Assembly (NCBI GenBank): GCA_028554755.1 | Contig: JAPTOF010000019.1 | Location: forward strand, 4,970,001 to 5,034,000 | DNA: 64,000 nucleotides | Reading direction: 5' to 3' | Origin: Cordia subcordata | Taxonomy: Eukaryota; Streptophyta; Magnoliopsida; Boraginales; Cordiaceae | Shown: positions 1 through 13,279 of the stretch, in pieces | How positions within the stretch are numbered: the first letter of the stretch is position 1 | How the letters are laid out: each line of letters begins with the position of its first letter | Translations under genes and position numbers: made by a program | The notes under the pieces: model-generated | What the model saw: the letters and a program-made list of their open reading frames with translations, nothing else | Database searches by the model: none | What the model was told of the DNA's origin: nothing

Positions 1-311
1 TGGTCAAAAGAGGAGCAGCGTCATCCCTAGATTGTTGCCTTCCGCACTTCAGCGCATAGCATTACAATTTGACAGAACTTTCACATTCCGTGAACAAATA
101 TAATTGGAAAAAGAAAAAAAGAAAGAAAAATTCAATTTCTTCTTTTTACCTCACTGCAGCAGCTATTCTCTCTCTTCGTTGATCTTTTTGCCGGTAAAAT
201 TTGAAGAAAAACTTTTCTGTTTACTGAAAATTTCGAGCGAATTGAAAAGGAAATATAGAAACAAAAAAGTAGGGGGCGATTTTTTTTTTTTTGGGTGAAG
301 ATTGTATTGAG
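1..311 (+). promoter_or_regulatory. Upstream region and 5' leader of the BAR-domain gene
   Basis: No gene of its own is visible here. From about position 100 the sequence is rich in A/G and T/C runs, as in plant 5' leaders, and ends in a 12-T run just before the ATG at 312. A TATA-like stretch lies near 100-107, but a core promoter cannot be assigned with confidence because the window starts only 311 bases upstream. Confidence 0.4.
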
Positions 312-3300
312 ATGCGGTCATCTTTTGGGAAGCTGAAAAAATTAGCGTTGCACAAGAGCGACGATGTCAAGGAGAGCAAAGATCATCAAGCTTTAGCTCA
401 TTCCGATTGCTTAGCTCAGGCGTCTCAGGTCGATCTTACTCTTCATTTGTTTATTCATTTATTTTGGCATAATTCGTAGTGATTTTTATTTGATTTAGGG
501 TTTTAGGAGTACTCTCTTATTGACCTGTTCCGCATTCTTTTCTAAATTTTGACCGTTTAGTTCTTCTGTTTTGTATAGAGGCAACCGTTTAATGTTGCAT
601 CCAGTAATGTGGACTCTGATGAAATGTTAATAGAGTAATGTATAGTCCAATTCATTTGAATTCTCTGTTGAAATGTTGAGAGACTAATGAATAATCTAAT
701 TCATTTGAATTTTGTCGATGATTTGCTCTCTTACTTTGTGATTGTGAATGCTTAATTTTACGCTAATGCGGAGAAGTTGGATTTTTCTTGAACGCACAAA
801 TATTATTGTGAGAAGAAGGCAAAAAGCGCTCGAGGTGGTTAGAACTTTGAATTACCTAATGCTTCAGTTGTGTACTATAATAATGAATAGAGCCAAAGAA
901 AGAGTCTAAAAGTGTCTCTAATGACAAGCAAAGGGTAAAAGTAAGGAACCAAAGGAAGATGGCATGGCAGACTCCAAACAATCATCGTTTGGGTTTGTAG
1001 CCATGTTATGAGAATAATAAGCCGGGTGAAAGAAGAATTTGGCCTTCCAGTTATGAGCAAATGATGATGTTAACAATTGCAGATAAATGTGAGGATCTAA
1101 TGCACTTTGCTGAGACGAAGTGCTGTTTGAGATATTGGTAGTGATCTATTGCTGTGCTAGAATGATTTAGTTGCTAGAATGATTTAATTCTTAATTCCTA
1201 ATATGTGCTTTTACAAAACTCTTCATCAGAAGCCTAGAAAATGGATCTATTTTCTAAAGCACCATCAATGTTTGGGTAAATTGCATTGAAGACTACCAGA
1301 AAAGATTGCATATTATGTCATTTTGCCTGTAAGCACTGTGTATGTAGTAGCAGTATTTTATCTGATATTCTTTTGAATAATCAACTGCATTTTCTCTTTA
1401 TTTTCATAATTCTTTATTTTTGCCTCTTCTCCTTTTTTTTTTCCTCTTCTCCCTTTTGGGTTGCAGGACATAAAAGACATGAGAAATTGCTATGATAGCT
1501 TACTCTCTGCAGCTGCAGCGACAGCAAATAGTGCTTATGGTACGACTTATCTGCTGATGGAACGCTTTACTGGTCTTAAGTGAGACGCATGTATTATCTT
1601 TTGAAAACATTACTAATATTACATTGCATAGCCATATGAGTTGCTAGATACTATTAATGTTTAAAGACCATTATTCTCCTCTTTTCCCTGAGAAGAATTG
1701 TATTGGCAATTCTGTTCTTCCATATGTTAACTAATACCACATTATTCATCAACCTCTCTTTCTTTGACCATCCTGCTTGGTGTGTCTTAATTTTCCCAAT
1801 TCTCTTTCCATCTTTTCCCTCTATTCAAGGATTTGCATCTCTTGTCATGTCTGCTTATTCTGTTTTGGCCCCACCAAAAAGCTTTTTTCTCAACTTCCCT
1901 TCAAAGCTTGAGCTGCTTGGAACCTATTAAATGACTTCTTTCTTTGAAATGTTAAGCTTATAGTTGTATTTTTATTTTTATTTTTTCAATTTTCGTAACA
2001 AGTCCCTCATGTGTGGGCGGAATCATTTTTGACCTTGCACTTGGAAAACTTTAATGTTTTTGAATGGTTGGCAATGAATTTTGATGTATGACCTAGGCTC
2101 TAATACCATGTTAAATTCCTATCTCATCTAAATCTTTATAAGAAGGATTTGTTGTATTCTTTTTATTGTCTTAACAGGACCACTGCTAAAACTTATGCCG
2201 CATGTACAAACTTGAGCAAGAGAATCACCAATCATTTTCTGAAAGAAATAGTCTAGTAGTCTAGTTAAATATGAAATGTTAGCATTTTCAATCAAATGTG
2301 TAAACCAATTAGCTGAACTTTGTTTTAACACCTGGAGTTATGTATTTATGATTTTAGAGTTGTAGACAAGCACTCAGATACGAGCTCATTATCTTGTCAT
2401 TTTATCTTCCTGTTTACTTACATGATCTGCATTTCTCCCTTTCAGAGTTTTCGGAGTCACTGTTGGAGATGGGGAACTGTCTACTTGAGAAAACGGCATT
2501 AAATGATGATGGAAATTGTAGTAAGTAAACCAATTAACTTGAAATTGCTTGAATTTGATTACAAAATATTAAGTCAAAAACTTGTTACTAGAAGAACTAA
2601 CATGGCAAGGGAAGGTAGCCTTCCATATAAAATCTGCAATTTTATCTCACATGTTGTTTTTTAGTTGCTTATGCTCTGAAGCTCATAAGTAAACTTTTCT
2701 GGTTCCTTTTTTTTTTTTTAAATTAAATTAAATTTTATTTTTAAATTTTTTTTATCTCAATCAGTAAAGTGGCTTGACTGTTAATCTGTCATGTCATGGA
2801 TGGAATGGCTTTACCGACATTTTCTGCATGATTTTAATTCTATGCAAGTTAATAGGACACTGTGAAGTGTAAAATGCACAAATGGCATGAAGCTAAGTTC
2901 TGTAGTTTATAGCTTGTTATAGACTAAAAATAAAAAGGCTAAAGGATGTCAAGGGAAAAGATGGAAACAGTGTTTGATGTGATATTAATGTTGAAAAGGA
3001 TAATGATCTCTCTATTTTATTCCTATTGTCTATTTTTAATATTTAGTGAGAAAGATGTTTTGCTCACTCGTATTATGCTCTGCCTGTGCCATAATTCTGA
3101 TATTGGCAATCTAACATTTTAAGGTTGTGTGGTCTTCCTTTATATCCTCTTTAAGTTGATTTAAAGTGATTGAATGGTCAAATATGCGCTCCAGTATAAT
3201 TTCTAGTATGAGTTAGAACTGTGGAGTCCTTGAAAGAGGCAAGAAGTAACTTGTCTATGGGGGAAGAACTAGTCTATCCAGTTCAGGATATTGACTCTTT

Positions 3301-6300
3301 CCTAAGGGTGGACCAGAAAGGACTCTAGTTTTGTGATGGAGAGAGTATTCCTTACCACGCTATTCTAGGTAAATAGTGGTGTGTATGTTCAGTGATCAAG
3401 GTCCATTAGTTGTATCTTGATTGAACTGCTTGTGTACCATTATAGTTATGACAGTCTTCACATTGTTAGAGATGTCCTTTCATTAAAAGGTCAGCATCAT
3501 AGTGATGTTTCTTGCATATGTCCTTTCATTAAAAAGTCAGCATCATAGTGATGTTTCTTGGATTCATACTCTGAGATTTTAATTCATAAGTCATTTATTC
3601 TCGAAGCTTGGTTCTCTATAATATATCATCTTTTGTGCCACTGAGAGGATTTATCATCTCCTTCGTTTATGTAGCTAGTTCCTTGTTCCTTCATTGGTAA
3701 TATTTCACTAATACAAAAGTCAAGTAGGAAGAAGGATTATCTGTGCATAATTGTTCTTCTTTTCTCTTTTCTCTTAGTTAAGGAACGCAGTTGTTATTGT
3801 TTCTGTGTTGTTTCTTCCAGCATCTCTCTCTCCTTTATCCATCAACAAAATGCTGCGCTTTAGTATCTTTTGTTTCCTTCTGTTAGCTCTATTATTTTGG
3901 GCTTGCCTTCCTGTTAATTGAGAATTCATCTTTTCCTCTTTGGAATTATCTGCCTATGGTGGGAAATTGATTGTCAAAAATTCAAAATTGAAAAATCTTC
4001 TAGTTCTTATTTATTTGTGCATGCAGGCAGAGCATTGTCGATGCTGGGGAGACTGCAGCTAGAACTCCGTAAACTTGTTGATAGCTATGTCGGTGTTCAT
4101 TGTTCTCTTACCGTTCAATATCACATTACAGAATTAGTTTATGCTGGCCTATGACTGTTTCTTTCTGTATCACAGCGGGCTCACGTTATCCTGACAATTA
4201 CAAAGCCATCAGAGTCTCTTCTCAATGAGCTTCGGAAAGTAGAGGTTTGTCCATTGAATTCTGTTCTTCTCCATTGCCCTTACTACACTAGTACTGTTTA
4301 ATGTTTCTTTTCTTTTATAAGAATTTATGTATTCGTTCTAAAAAGGTAGTGTTCACCATCATTTTTAAATTTCTTATGTTCTCTTTGTGCACAATATTCT
4401 GACAGAAATGTTTGTGTATGAATAGAAGCTTAAGTCATCAGAACAAAAGAATGGATAAATATTTGGTATTGTCTGTTTCTACAATATGGATGTTGAGGGC
4501 ACTAGTAATGATTAGCGTTACTCAGCATCAGATTACTCCTTGCTACATGTTCAACCAATACTATTGGGAGAGATGGGAAGGTTGGTGGCATGTAGATATG
4601 AAGGGCCGGAACTTATAATGTCCCCTTACAATTAGAAATCTTTTCGAAGGGAAGCTTTTCTATCAGGACTCAAGATGGTGGAACTGAAGTCTGATTAGTT
4701 ATAAGCATTAAGATATCACTAATTAATTGATTATTAACTCTAGGTTAGATACATTGTTGACATTGACCAATGATACAAGAAACTTGGATTCATACGATGA
4801 ATGTTGTTTGAGCATGTAAGGAGAAAAAGACCTATGCTTTTATCTAAGAATCCTTTGAGCATGTAAGGAGGAGCTTCTTGATGGAGGCACGCACATTACA
4901 GTCTGTTCAGGGAAAGTATGCGTCTCTTTGGCAGACTAATCACTATGAACACTTTGCTTGCCTTGATTCTATCTACATTTTATTTTCCTTAAGCTCTGTG
5001 ATTTAGTAATGCTTTGTATTCCATTTGGCTGCTACTTTGTCATCACTATAACTTTCTGCAGGCCCCTATTTTGAGGCTTTTTCTTTTGTGTGTGTTTTGG
5101 GGGAAGAGTGAGAAAGAGAAGAGGAGGAGGAGGAGTAGGGAGGGAGGGGGTTTGGGTTGAAGACATGCTCGCTTTTGACTCCACTTGAAAAAGTTGTGGT
5201 TTTAGTCTGTCCAAACCTTGTTTTCTAAAAATTGCCCATGCGCTTAATTACCCAAGTGGATCACATATCAAAATAGGGGGTCTTTTATGATCAAAAGACC
5301 TGCAGGATCGTGCTCCAGGTGGTCAATTGTTAGCATGATGACTCTTTTTCTTGAAAATTTTTCTTTTGGGTGAACTTGCTTCTCCTGTAGCAAAAGCTAA
5401 GGATTGTCAGTGTATCTTGGGTTAGATCTACACCTGTCTGGATATTAGTTACATGCAATGGGAATATATGCTTAAGCAATTACTGCATTGACAAATTGTC
5501 AGCTGCCCCAGTAAGCTTGCAAGTTGAGAATTGTTGTATGATTTGGCATTTACCAAATAATTGCAATTGCCTCTGCAGTTGTATCTTCAAGGCTGCCTTG
5601 CCATGATATATGCTTTAGATAGTCATTCATTATTTAGTGGCTTTTTTCCTTTTCTTGGTGCAGGAGATGAAACTGCAGTGCGACGAGAAAAGGTATATCC
5701 TTTATTGTAGATCTTAATTTTATGTGCCATCACTTAAAAGAGCTTTAATCATCGAGGTGCCTTCTATGCAGAGGCGTCTATGAATATCTGTTGACACAGC
5801 ATAGAGACAAAGGAAGGTCCAAAGGTGGGAAAGGAGATAGTGTTACCTCACAGTCCCTGCAAGCAGCTCATGAAGAATATGATGAAGTGACCAGGTTATG
5901 TATTTTCCGCATGGAATCATTAAAGCAAGGGCAGTGCCGAAGTCTTTTCACCCAAGCAGCTCGTCACCATGTAGCACAGGTTTTTTTTTTGTGTCATTCA
6001 TGAATTTAAAATTTTTAACTCATATCTTTATTCAGAAATATAACTAATTTTATTTTACTGGAAGCAGTTGAATTTCTTCCGAAGAGGACTGGAATCACTT
6101 GAAGCTGTTGAGCCACACATAAAAAATTTTGCCGAAAAACAGCACATTGATTATACACTCAGTGGACTTGCTGATGCAGAAATTGAAGAAGATGAAGCAA
6201 ACAATAGCTATGGGAGTAGTGACGCTAGAGAGCTGAGTTTTGACTATAACTTAAATAAGCAGGAGTTCGACGGTGCTGGCATGGTGGAGAACTCAGTGGA

Positions 6301-8181
6301 GGTAATGAGATGGCACTAGTTTTTCGTTTTTCTGAATAATCTTTCCTTCTCGTTTTGATTATGCTATGGATGGCTTCAGTTTATTCTTGGGCCTTTACTC
6401 TCTCTAAATTAGGAAGTTTCAGATAATATTGGGTTTTTGATGTTTGGTCTTATCTGTGAATTATGAAATTTACTGTTGGATCAGGTGGATGTTTCTCGTA
6501 CGCATACTTCAGGGATGGAAGATGCAGTGGTAAATTCTACCTCTCATCATACATTGTGAAGATTTAACATATTAGCTATCTGGGTTTGTGTAGTTAGACC
6601 TCCGGATTATGGTGCCACAACCTGTTTTCTGTTTCAACATCTGATTCATAAGATACTAATATTTGCGATTTCATCTGTGCAGACAAGTCAGGGGGAACAT
6701 GCCTTCGACCGACAACGTGGACCTATCAGTCATTCTGCCCCCATATATGCAGAGAAGTTTGATTCTATGGAAAAGACTAGAGATACACAGAGAGTTGTAA
6801 GGAAGTTTCACACACATGTACTACCCACTCCAGCTGATGCTAAGAGTTGGACTTCAAGAACAAATAGTTCTGTCCTCCATTCGAGTGGTACAAGTCTTGG
6901 TGAAGGCACCAACAACCTATGGCATTCATCCCCCCTTTCAATGGAGAAGCAGAGAAAATCGGCCGAGGATAACATTTTACCGCAAAACATCTCAAAAACC
7001 CAAAATCCTTCTATCCCACTACCCCGGCCTTTAGGTGAGGGACAATCAGATTTGCAAAACGAATTTGATCACAAGAAAATTAAAAGATTGGCTTTCTCGG
7101 GCCCATTAGCAAGTAGAATGACATCTAACAAGCCTTCATTATCTAGCAGTGGGCCCACGGGTTCCACTGAACCGTCAGCACAGAATTCTGGATTGCCTTC
7201 CCGAATACCCATTTCCCTGCCAGCTTCGTCTATGAATGTATCTCACAGTGCTTCACCTCCCCTTGTATCATCACCCAGAATAAGTGAGCTCCATGAGCTT
7301 CCTCGGCCCCCTGCATACTTAGCATCAAAGCCAGTGAGTTCTGGTGTCGTTGGGCATTCTGCCCCGTTGGGCAACAGAAAGCGGGAAGTGTCTCCAACAA
7401 ATAGGAGCCCTCAGAGGGCATCCAATGCAGGCACAGCACTTCCACCTCCTCCGCTTACTGTTCCCCGCAGTTTCTCCATACCATCTGGCAACCAGAGAGC
7501 AGTTGCAGTAAATATGACCAAGCTAGTGGAATCTCCTAGAAGTAAAGGCAGGGACGAATCAGCAGTTTCACCGCCATTGACACCTATTTCGCTATCAAAT
7601 ATGAAATCTTTGTCAACTTCGGAAGTCGCCTCTGATTCTGGACAGATCAGAGGTAATCAAATAACTTGATCTTTATCATGTTATTAGTTGCTATACGATG
7701 AATCAAATCACAAATGCTTAAACAAGTCATTATACTTATTGATCTTCAATTATCTTGTGGTCTTCTGATCTACTTAATGGGCTTTGGCAATCTTTCATCT
7801 ATCTGGGATTATTTCCTTAGTGTGGACACATGCGTTAGTTTTTCTTCTTTTGGGGTTGGTGAAGTTAAGATCACTTGTCATTTTTGTAAATCATGGCTGA
7901 CTTGAATTGAGAAAGTGCAAATTATTCTGGCTAATGTTTCCTGGCCAAGATGACCAATTTAAAATGTACTGACTGATACTCATGACGTTGTTGTTTAAGA
8001 GGGTGTTTGGCTGTGCTGATTTTGGGTGATTGGAAGTACTTTTTGTAGTAAAACTTGTGGGGATTGCTTTTTATTTTGTAAACACCCAAATAAGCAAAGC
8101 CAAACGGGCTGTAACTCAAGGCCATGCATTGAATATTAAGATCTTATTATGAAAATCTGGGCTTCATTGGATGCAGGCTGA
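312..8181 (+). CDS. BAR-domain protein, At2g33490/At3g26910 type (11 coding exons)
   Basis: Coding exons are 312-428, 1467-1539, 2446-2520, 4027-4088, 4176-4244, 5664-5692, 5772-5979, 6068-6301, 6485-6529, 6683-7652 and 8177-8181. All junctions are GT-AG and in phase, giving 628 residues, close to the recalled family length. The start MRSSFGKLKKLALHK is typical of this plant family. Residues 1 to about 260 form the helical BAR-like region, with stretches such as LGRLQLELRKLVD and NFFRRGLESLEAVEPHI. The large exon from residue 305 is a Ser/Pro-rich, probably disordered tail containing PLPRPLGEG, ELPRPPAYLAS and ALPPPPLTVPRSF. BAR modules sense or bend membranes and dimerise, so a role in membrane trafficking is inferred. 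The specific function is unknown, and Arabidopsis relatives are annotated only as hydroxyproline-rich glycoprotein family proteins. The last exon supplies only two bases and the stop; retaining the last intron would replace the end with GNQIT. SKL1 follows on the same strand 1.1 kb away, as recalled in Arabidopsis. Confidence 0.9.
3473..3560. repeat. Two-copy tandem duplication in BAR-gene intron 3
   Basis: Two 42-base copies, each beginning TGTCCTTTCATTAAAA, lie 46 bases apart and are almost identical. This is a recent local duplication inside an intron with no evident function. Confidence 0.85.
5138..5156 (+). other. Potential G-quadruplex in BAR-gene intron 5
   Basis: Four runs of at least three G are separated by loops of 1, 1 and 3 bases (GGG-A-GGG-A-GGGGG-TTT-GGG) on the coding strand, following a GAG/GGA repeat. 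This meets the usual G3+N1-7 definition. It would be present in the pre-mRNA. Confidence 0.6.
7999..8111. mobile_element. Short MITE in the last intron of the BAR gene
   Basis: About 113 bp with matching inverted ends. The left end reads GGGTGTTTGGCTGTGCT, and the right end read in reverse complement begins CCGTTTGGCTTTGCT. The superfamily is not clear. It sits in the intron 7653-8176. Confidence 0.6.
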
Positions 8182-8305
8182 TATCCATAATATTAACTGA
8201 TGGACGCTTGTAACATTTGCTGGAGCAGCTTGTCTTCTTTCGCTATTTGTTTATGTAAATCTGTAAATATAACATAGACACAAAATTCTTGCCTTATTTG
8301 GTTCT

Positions 8306-8341
<36 letters not shown>

Positions 8342-9309
8342 CTTCTATTTGGTTTTTGAGTTATTTTCACTTATCCAAGGGAAAGCTTTACACCCACCTA
8401 TTTTTGATCGTACGAAACATCTGTATCAGGGCCCTTCCGTTGGCTTTAATAAGATATCTTTGATGTTTTTGAAATGAGATGTAATTGTTCAATGCATATT
8501 AGTGTCAAATTCCATGCGAATGGATTTATCTATAGTGTAATGGTATTAAGAATACAGTTTAACGGTTATGAAATTTTTATACAATTGCGATGGTGATTTG
8601 AATAATTTATACAGGTTGGATTTCATTTGTAATGTAATAAAAGAAAAAAAGGAAAAAAAAAAAGGAGGTGTCAGTTCTATAAATGGACCTGTAGATGTTA
8701 CTCCAGTTTGTTCGGAATCTAGACCAAGATTATAATTTAGCGTAACGATTTGAAATTCTAACAATTATTAGATAAACGTCTTCTAAAAACTGATCTCCAG
8801 GAATACATATCTTTAAGTTAATTTGGGATCAAACAATATTTATAATGAAAACTTTGTTATATTTAAACAATTGATTATTTCTTTGTTTTAAATTTAGTGT
8901 TTGGGCTATAAACTTATGTTCAGTAAAAATAGTTGTTTGAATAACTGATAGATGATTGAATAATTAATAGTTATTGGAGTAGTTAATAATTTTTATATTT
9001 TAACTATTAGTTAATAATTATGCAATTAGCTAACTGGTTAATTAGAAAAATGAGTTTGGTAAAATTATTATTATTATTATTGAATAGCGCCTAAATTTCA
9101 AGCATCACTTCCAACATTAGACCAAAAAAAGAAAAGAGTAAAAAATCTCATTCGTATTTTACTAGCACACAAAAATAAAATAAAAAATAACCAAAAAGGG
9201 TAAAAAGAAAGCGAAGATTTTTCCACGGATAATATTATGACTCACAAAAAAGAAAAGAAAAAGAAAAACGATAACATCTTCAAGTCTGGAGAATTTTTGC
9301 AGAGTAGAA
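8182..9309. other. 3' region of the BAR gene and spacer to SKL1
   Basis: The 3' UTR of the BAR gene probably occupies the first few hundred bases. It includes a (TC)n microsatellite at 8309-8338. The rest is AT-rich with A runs and an ATT repeat near 9066-9080. No other gene is seen. Confidence 0.5.
8309..8338. repeat. (TC)15 microsatellite
   Basis: Uninterrupted TC dinucleotide repeat of about 30 bases, probably inside the 3' UTR of the BAR gene. Confidence 0.95.
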
Positions 9310-11233
9310 ATGGAGATAATCCAAGCAGGTGTGACTACAACTTACTGCAACACTCTCCAATTGCTTCAGCCTCGTCAACTTGCTGCTTCCACTTCTCGCT
9401 CTTCTCTCCATTGTACACGATCTAATAAATGGAAGAAGTCACTCAACGCCGCCACTCTCGCCACCACCACCACCACCCGCGCGCTCCTCGACGATTTTGC
9501 TTCCGGTAAACACCAACTTCGCTCGCTTCCAATTCTTCGCACCCATTTCTTTTTTCCTTCACTAATGGCATCTTTTATGATCAATCTGTTTATTTTTGTG
9601 TTATATTTATGCATTTATTTGTTGTGTTAAGATTCCACAGCAACAAAGGTTCCTGTTGTTGACCTCTCGTTAGCAGTAAAGGTGACCATTTTTTCCTTTT
9701 TTTCATTTCCAGTCTATTTGTTTTTACATATTTTGCAAGATTCTTATATGTATGGATAGAGATAAGATGATAATGTGGCTGCGAATAATTTGGTATGGTT
9801 AGAATTGTGCATATAGACTTTCTTCTTCTTCTTTTTTTTTTTCTAATGCAGAAAAGGGCAGTGGAGATAGGCCCTGAATTGAAAGGAACTTCTGTATTTC
9901 TCATTGGTGAGCACCACTTAGTTCTTGTTACTTTTTTTTTTTCTTTTTTCAATTAGGATTATGCCCACATCAAATTTGTTGTAATATGGTTAATTGTTGC
10001 GTCGAGAAGGGATGAACAGCTCACTTAAATCCAGCTTAGGGAAGCTTCTTGCTGATGGATTGCGATATTACTACTTCAATAGGTAACTATTTCTTGTGGA
10101 CTTGTGTCGTTTTGCTTTAGATAGTATATGGTGTTGTAACTACATGTGGATTCAATTGAACTGGGAGGTTTCTTGGTAATGTAGTGATAGTTTGATTGAG
10201 GAAGCTGTTGGAGGAAGATTGGCTGCCAAGTCTCTTCTAGAGAGTGATGAGAAGGGATTTCGTGACTCTGAGGTATCAATATGATTCTTTGTTTACTAAT
10301 TTTGCTGCTTCAGATAAAAATATTAACATTTTGGCATGAGGGGTTATGTTTGCTATGTTGAACTAGCATGATTGGCCGCCGGCCTTTCTCTTCTGGTAAT
10401 TGCAGACAGAGGTCCTGAAGCAGTTATCCTCCATGGGTCGCCTGGTAGTTTCTGCAGGGAATGGTGCAGTTCAGTGTGCGACCAATCTGTATGATCATTG
10501 ATGTTACTGGAACATATTAATTCAGCGTTTATATTATGGTTATTTCCTAGTCTCACTTGATTATTTGATGTTTCAGGGCGCTTTTGAGACATGGAATCTC
10601 CATATGGATAGATGTTCCTTTAGATATAGTGGCTAGGGAATTTGTGGATGAAAGAAATCAACTTCCAGCATCTGAAATGTCTATTTCTGGATCATATTCT
10701 GAAGTATGCTTCACATAAAATGGATATCTTGATCTTTAATAATGTTCTTTCCCTTGAGCCTTCTCATTCTTTTGGTTCCACTTTACGACCTTTATCTCTA
10801 GGTCTTGACTCAACTAACTGCACTATATGAAGACAGACAAAATGGATACGCTACAGCAGATACGAAAATTTCTCTTCAAAGTAAGTTAACAGGATTTTGT
10901 GTGCTCATATTGTATGAAGTTCTCTCTGGCCCTTGTTGAATAGATTATTCTTCTTGGCAGAGGTAGCATCTCAGTTAGGTTATGACGACTTGGATACAGT
11001 GACGACAGAAGATATGGCTTTGGAGGTGAAAAAGTTCTATTTCAAACACAATTTTAATATTGAGCAACTAGGCAACTAAGTTTTGAGTTTGAACCAACAG
11101 ACAACCAAACTCACTTCCTCATTCGCTCACATCCTCCGTTACCCTTCTCTGGCTATGACTTTAGGTTCTTAACGCATTAGAAAGACTGACGAGAGTAAAG
11201 AAGATGATGGAAGAAGCTGCCAGACCATTTTAG
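9310..11233 (+). CDS. SKL1: Shikimate kinase-like protein 1, chloroplast, probably not a kinase (10 exons)
   Basis: Exons are 9310-9505, 9641-9681 (9632 is an in-phase alternative start for this exon), 9852-9906, 10010-10082, 10185-10272, 10406-10488, 10577-10703, 10802-10880, 10961-11025 and 11165-11233, giving 291 residues. Residues 1 to about 65 are rich in Thr, Ser and Ala and basic residues with few acids, as in a chloroplast transit peptide. The shikimate kinase fold is recognisable (GRLVVSAGNGAV, LLRHGISIWIDVPLD). The Walker A loop is broken: around residues 98-108 it reads GMNSSLKSSLG instead of GxxGxGKS/T, and the usual GGG of the shikimate site is replaced by AGNG. The ending RVKKMMEEAARPF matches recalled Arabidopsis SKL1 (At3g26900). 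That protein lacks kinase activity and is needed for chloroplast biogenesis. It is the syntenic partner of the BAR gene upstream. Confidence 0.92.
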
Positions 11234-12127
11234 CTTGCGAGGGGATTGTAAGCATTCTTGATGCCAGCTTATGGGTTAGTCACTTATTTTACTGTGTTAA
11301 CTCTGTCTATGCTTTCCGGTATCCTAGATCTAGATCTCATGTAACTGTCAACTGAGTATCTGGATCTATGTATCAATTTCATCTGTACACAAAAGCAACT
11401 GTATTTGTCAGGCTATTCTCTATAAAGTTATTATTGAGCAAATATACCATATCACAGACCTTTGCTTTGTATTTGTGGCATATGTACTAAATACTAATTC
11501 TACAGGATAGTAGTTTGAAACAGAAATCTTTTTTCTTGTTGGAGCTGTAATATACAATTTTATGATCTTACAATGAATATATATGTGGATATTTTTAGTG
11601 GGGCTGCTTATGTTTTACACTAGAATTACTTTTTAAGGTTTTAGATATTTGTGGGGTCATCGGTGAAGCCTCCAATGCCGCCCTATTGAAAACGCCCCAT
11701 GATTTCCAAGTACGAAGTTTGATTTGGTCAGAGCATTTTATAGAATGTGGCAGTTGATGTTGCTGGTTGCTTTACCATGATATCACAGCGAGACAAGTAG
11801 TAAAGCAACCAAACGTGATGCTATGGTTTACTTGGTCTTAATCTGTGAGTATAGTTGCAATGTAACATGTTGGACAATAGGTTGCTTTTACTTATTCATG
11901 TATTCAATTCCCACTAGGCATTGCTCGTTCTTCTTCTTTTTTTTTTGCCCTTTTTCCTTTTCAATAAGTCAGGAATTCAAAGGAGGGAGCTGTATTAGGT
12001 GGTAGCTTTCCAAATGGATAATCCAAAGTGAACATTTTCTTCTTGTTTTATTTATTTATTATGTCTCTAAAAGCTTCAAAATCAATTTAGACCGAAGAAA
12101 ATACCGCCAAAGAGTTCCATCTATATT

Positions 12128-12359
12128 AGGGCCTATTTGGATTGGTTTTTTTTAAAAGCATTTTTTTTAATAATTTTTAAAAAATAATTTTTTTTGAGAA
12201 GTTGAAAATTCTAACTTCTTAAAAAAGTTGTATTTGAGTTTTTTTTTTTCAGAATTTTGACTTTTTTAAAAGTCAAATTAAATAGTTATTATAAATTTAA
12301 TATAATTTTTTTTAAAAAAAATTATTTTTTCTTAAAAAAAAATCAATCTAAACTGGCCT
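12128..12359. mobile_element. Fold-back MITE, copy 1 of the GGCCtgTTTGGATTGG family
   Basis: The left end is AGGGCCTATTTGGATTGG. The right end in reverse complement starts AAGGCCAGTTTAGATTG. The interior is A/T runs with the family core TCAAATTAAATAGTTATT. It is non-coding, about 230 bp. Confidence 0.75.
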
Positions 12360-13049
12360 TTATTACATGCCCAATGATTTAATAGTATGTTCTTCGCTTT
12401 AACTGTAAATGGTCTCAAAATCAATTTTTATTCTAGTATCGACCTCTGGCTTCTGTGGAAAGAGCAAGAAAAAGGATGAACCCCGTATTTATTAAAAGTT
12501 ATTAGATTAGAATTTGTGTTTTGAGATATCCATAAGAAAGGAGGCCACTTCATCCAAACAAAATTACGCGAGTCTGCTAGATTTTGAGCGAGCAAGATTC
12601 AATCATTATTAAATTTATCACTTTATGGTACTGGAAGACGTGTTGGTTTCTGAGCAAATTATGATCAAAACAAAGAGTGCAAAACAGGGATGTGCAGTGA
12701 TCCACGTATATAATATAACAAGTCTGACTCGAATTGGTAGATAAGAAGGAAAAAAAAGGCCAAAAACAGAGAAGATTAAAAAAAAAAAAAATAGTGACGT
12801 AGAACGTGTGAGCTTATTATGATGGCATGCTGGCATGAAGCAGCCGATTGATGGGCCACGCCAAAAAAAAAAAAAAAGGAGGCTGGCGGTGCCTTGATGG
12901 GCGCACATCACATTCAGAGTCCGTTTCGTTTTTATATTTTTAAGTTGCTTCTAAGTAATTAATATTTATAGGTAATTTTTTATGTATATAAATAAATATT
13001 AAATAAATAAATAAAATATTTTGATATGTTCAATAATATATATTTATAA

Positions 13050-13279
13050 GCAGTGTCTCACAGGATTGTCTCAACCATAAGAGTTAAAGTTGAACATAGT
13101 TCATAACCCAGATTTGAATCTAGTCTTCTGTCCTATGTTGAGGTTCCTCCACTTAAGTGGTGCACAGTATAGAAGACGTACAGTATGCCCAAGGTTTATT
13201 GATTGGCAGTTGGACTCTGCCTAGTGTATCGATGGTTGGATTCAGCCAGGTGGATTCTCTTGTCAAAAAAAAAAAAAAG
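13050..13279 (+). mobile_element. Degenerate tRNA-derived SINE with poly(A) tail
   Basis: A box-B-like GATTTGAATCTAGTC follows a weak box-A-like stretch, and the element ends in 14 A at 13266-13279. It shares blocks such as CCACTTAAGTGGTGCA, GGACTCTGCC and a GAT..TT-GGATTCAGCCA end with the copy at 35578-35792, so both belong to one diverged family. Target duplications were not resolved. Confidence 0.5.
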
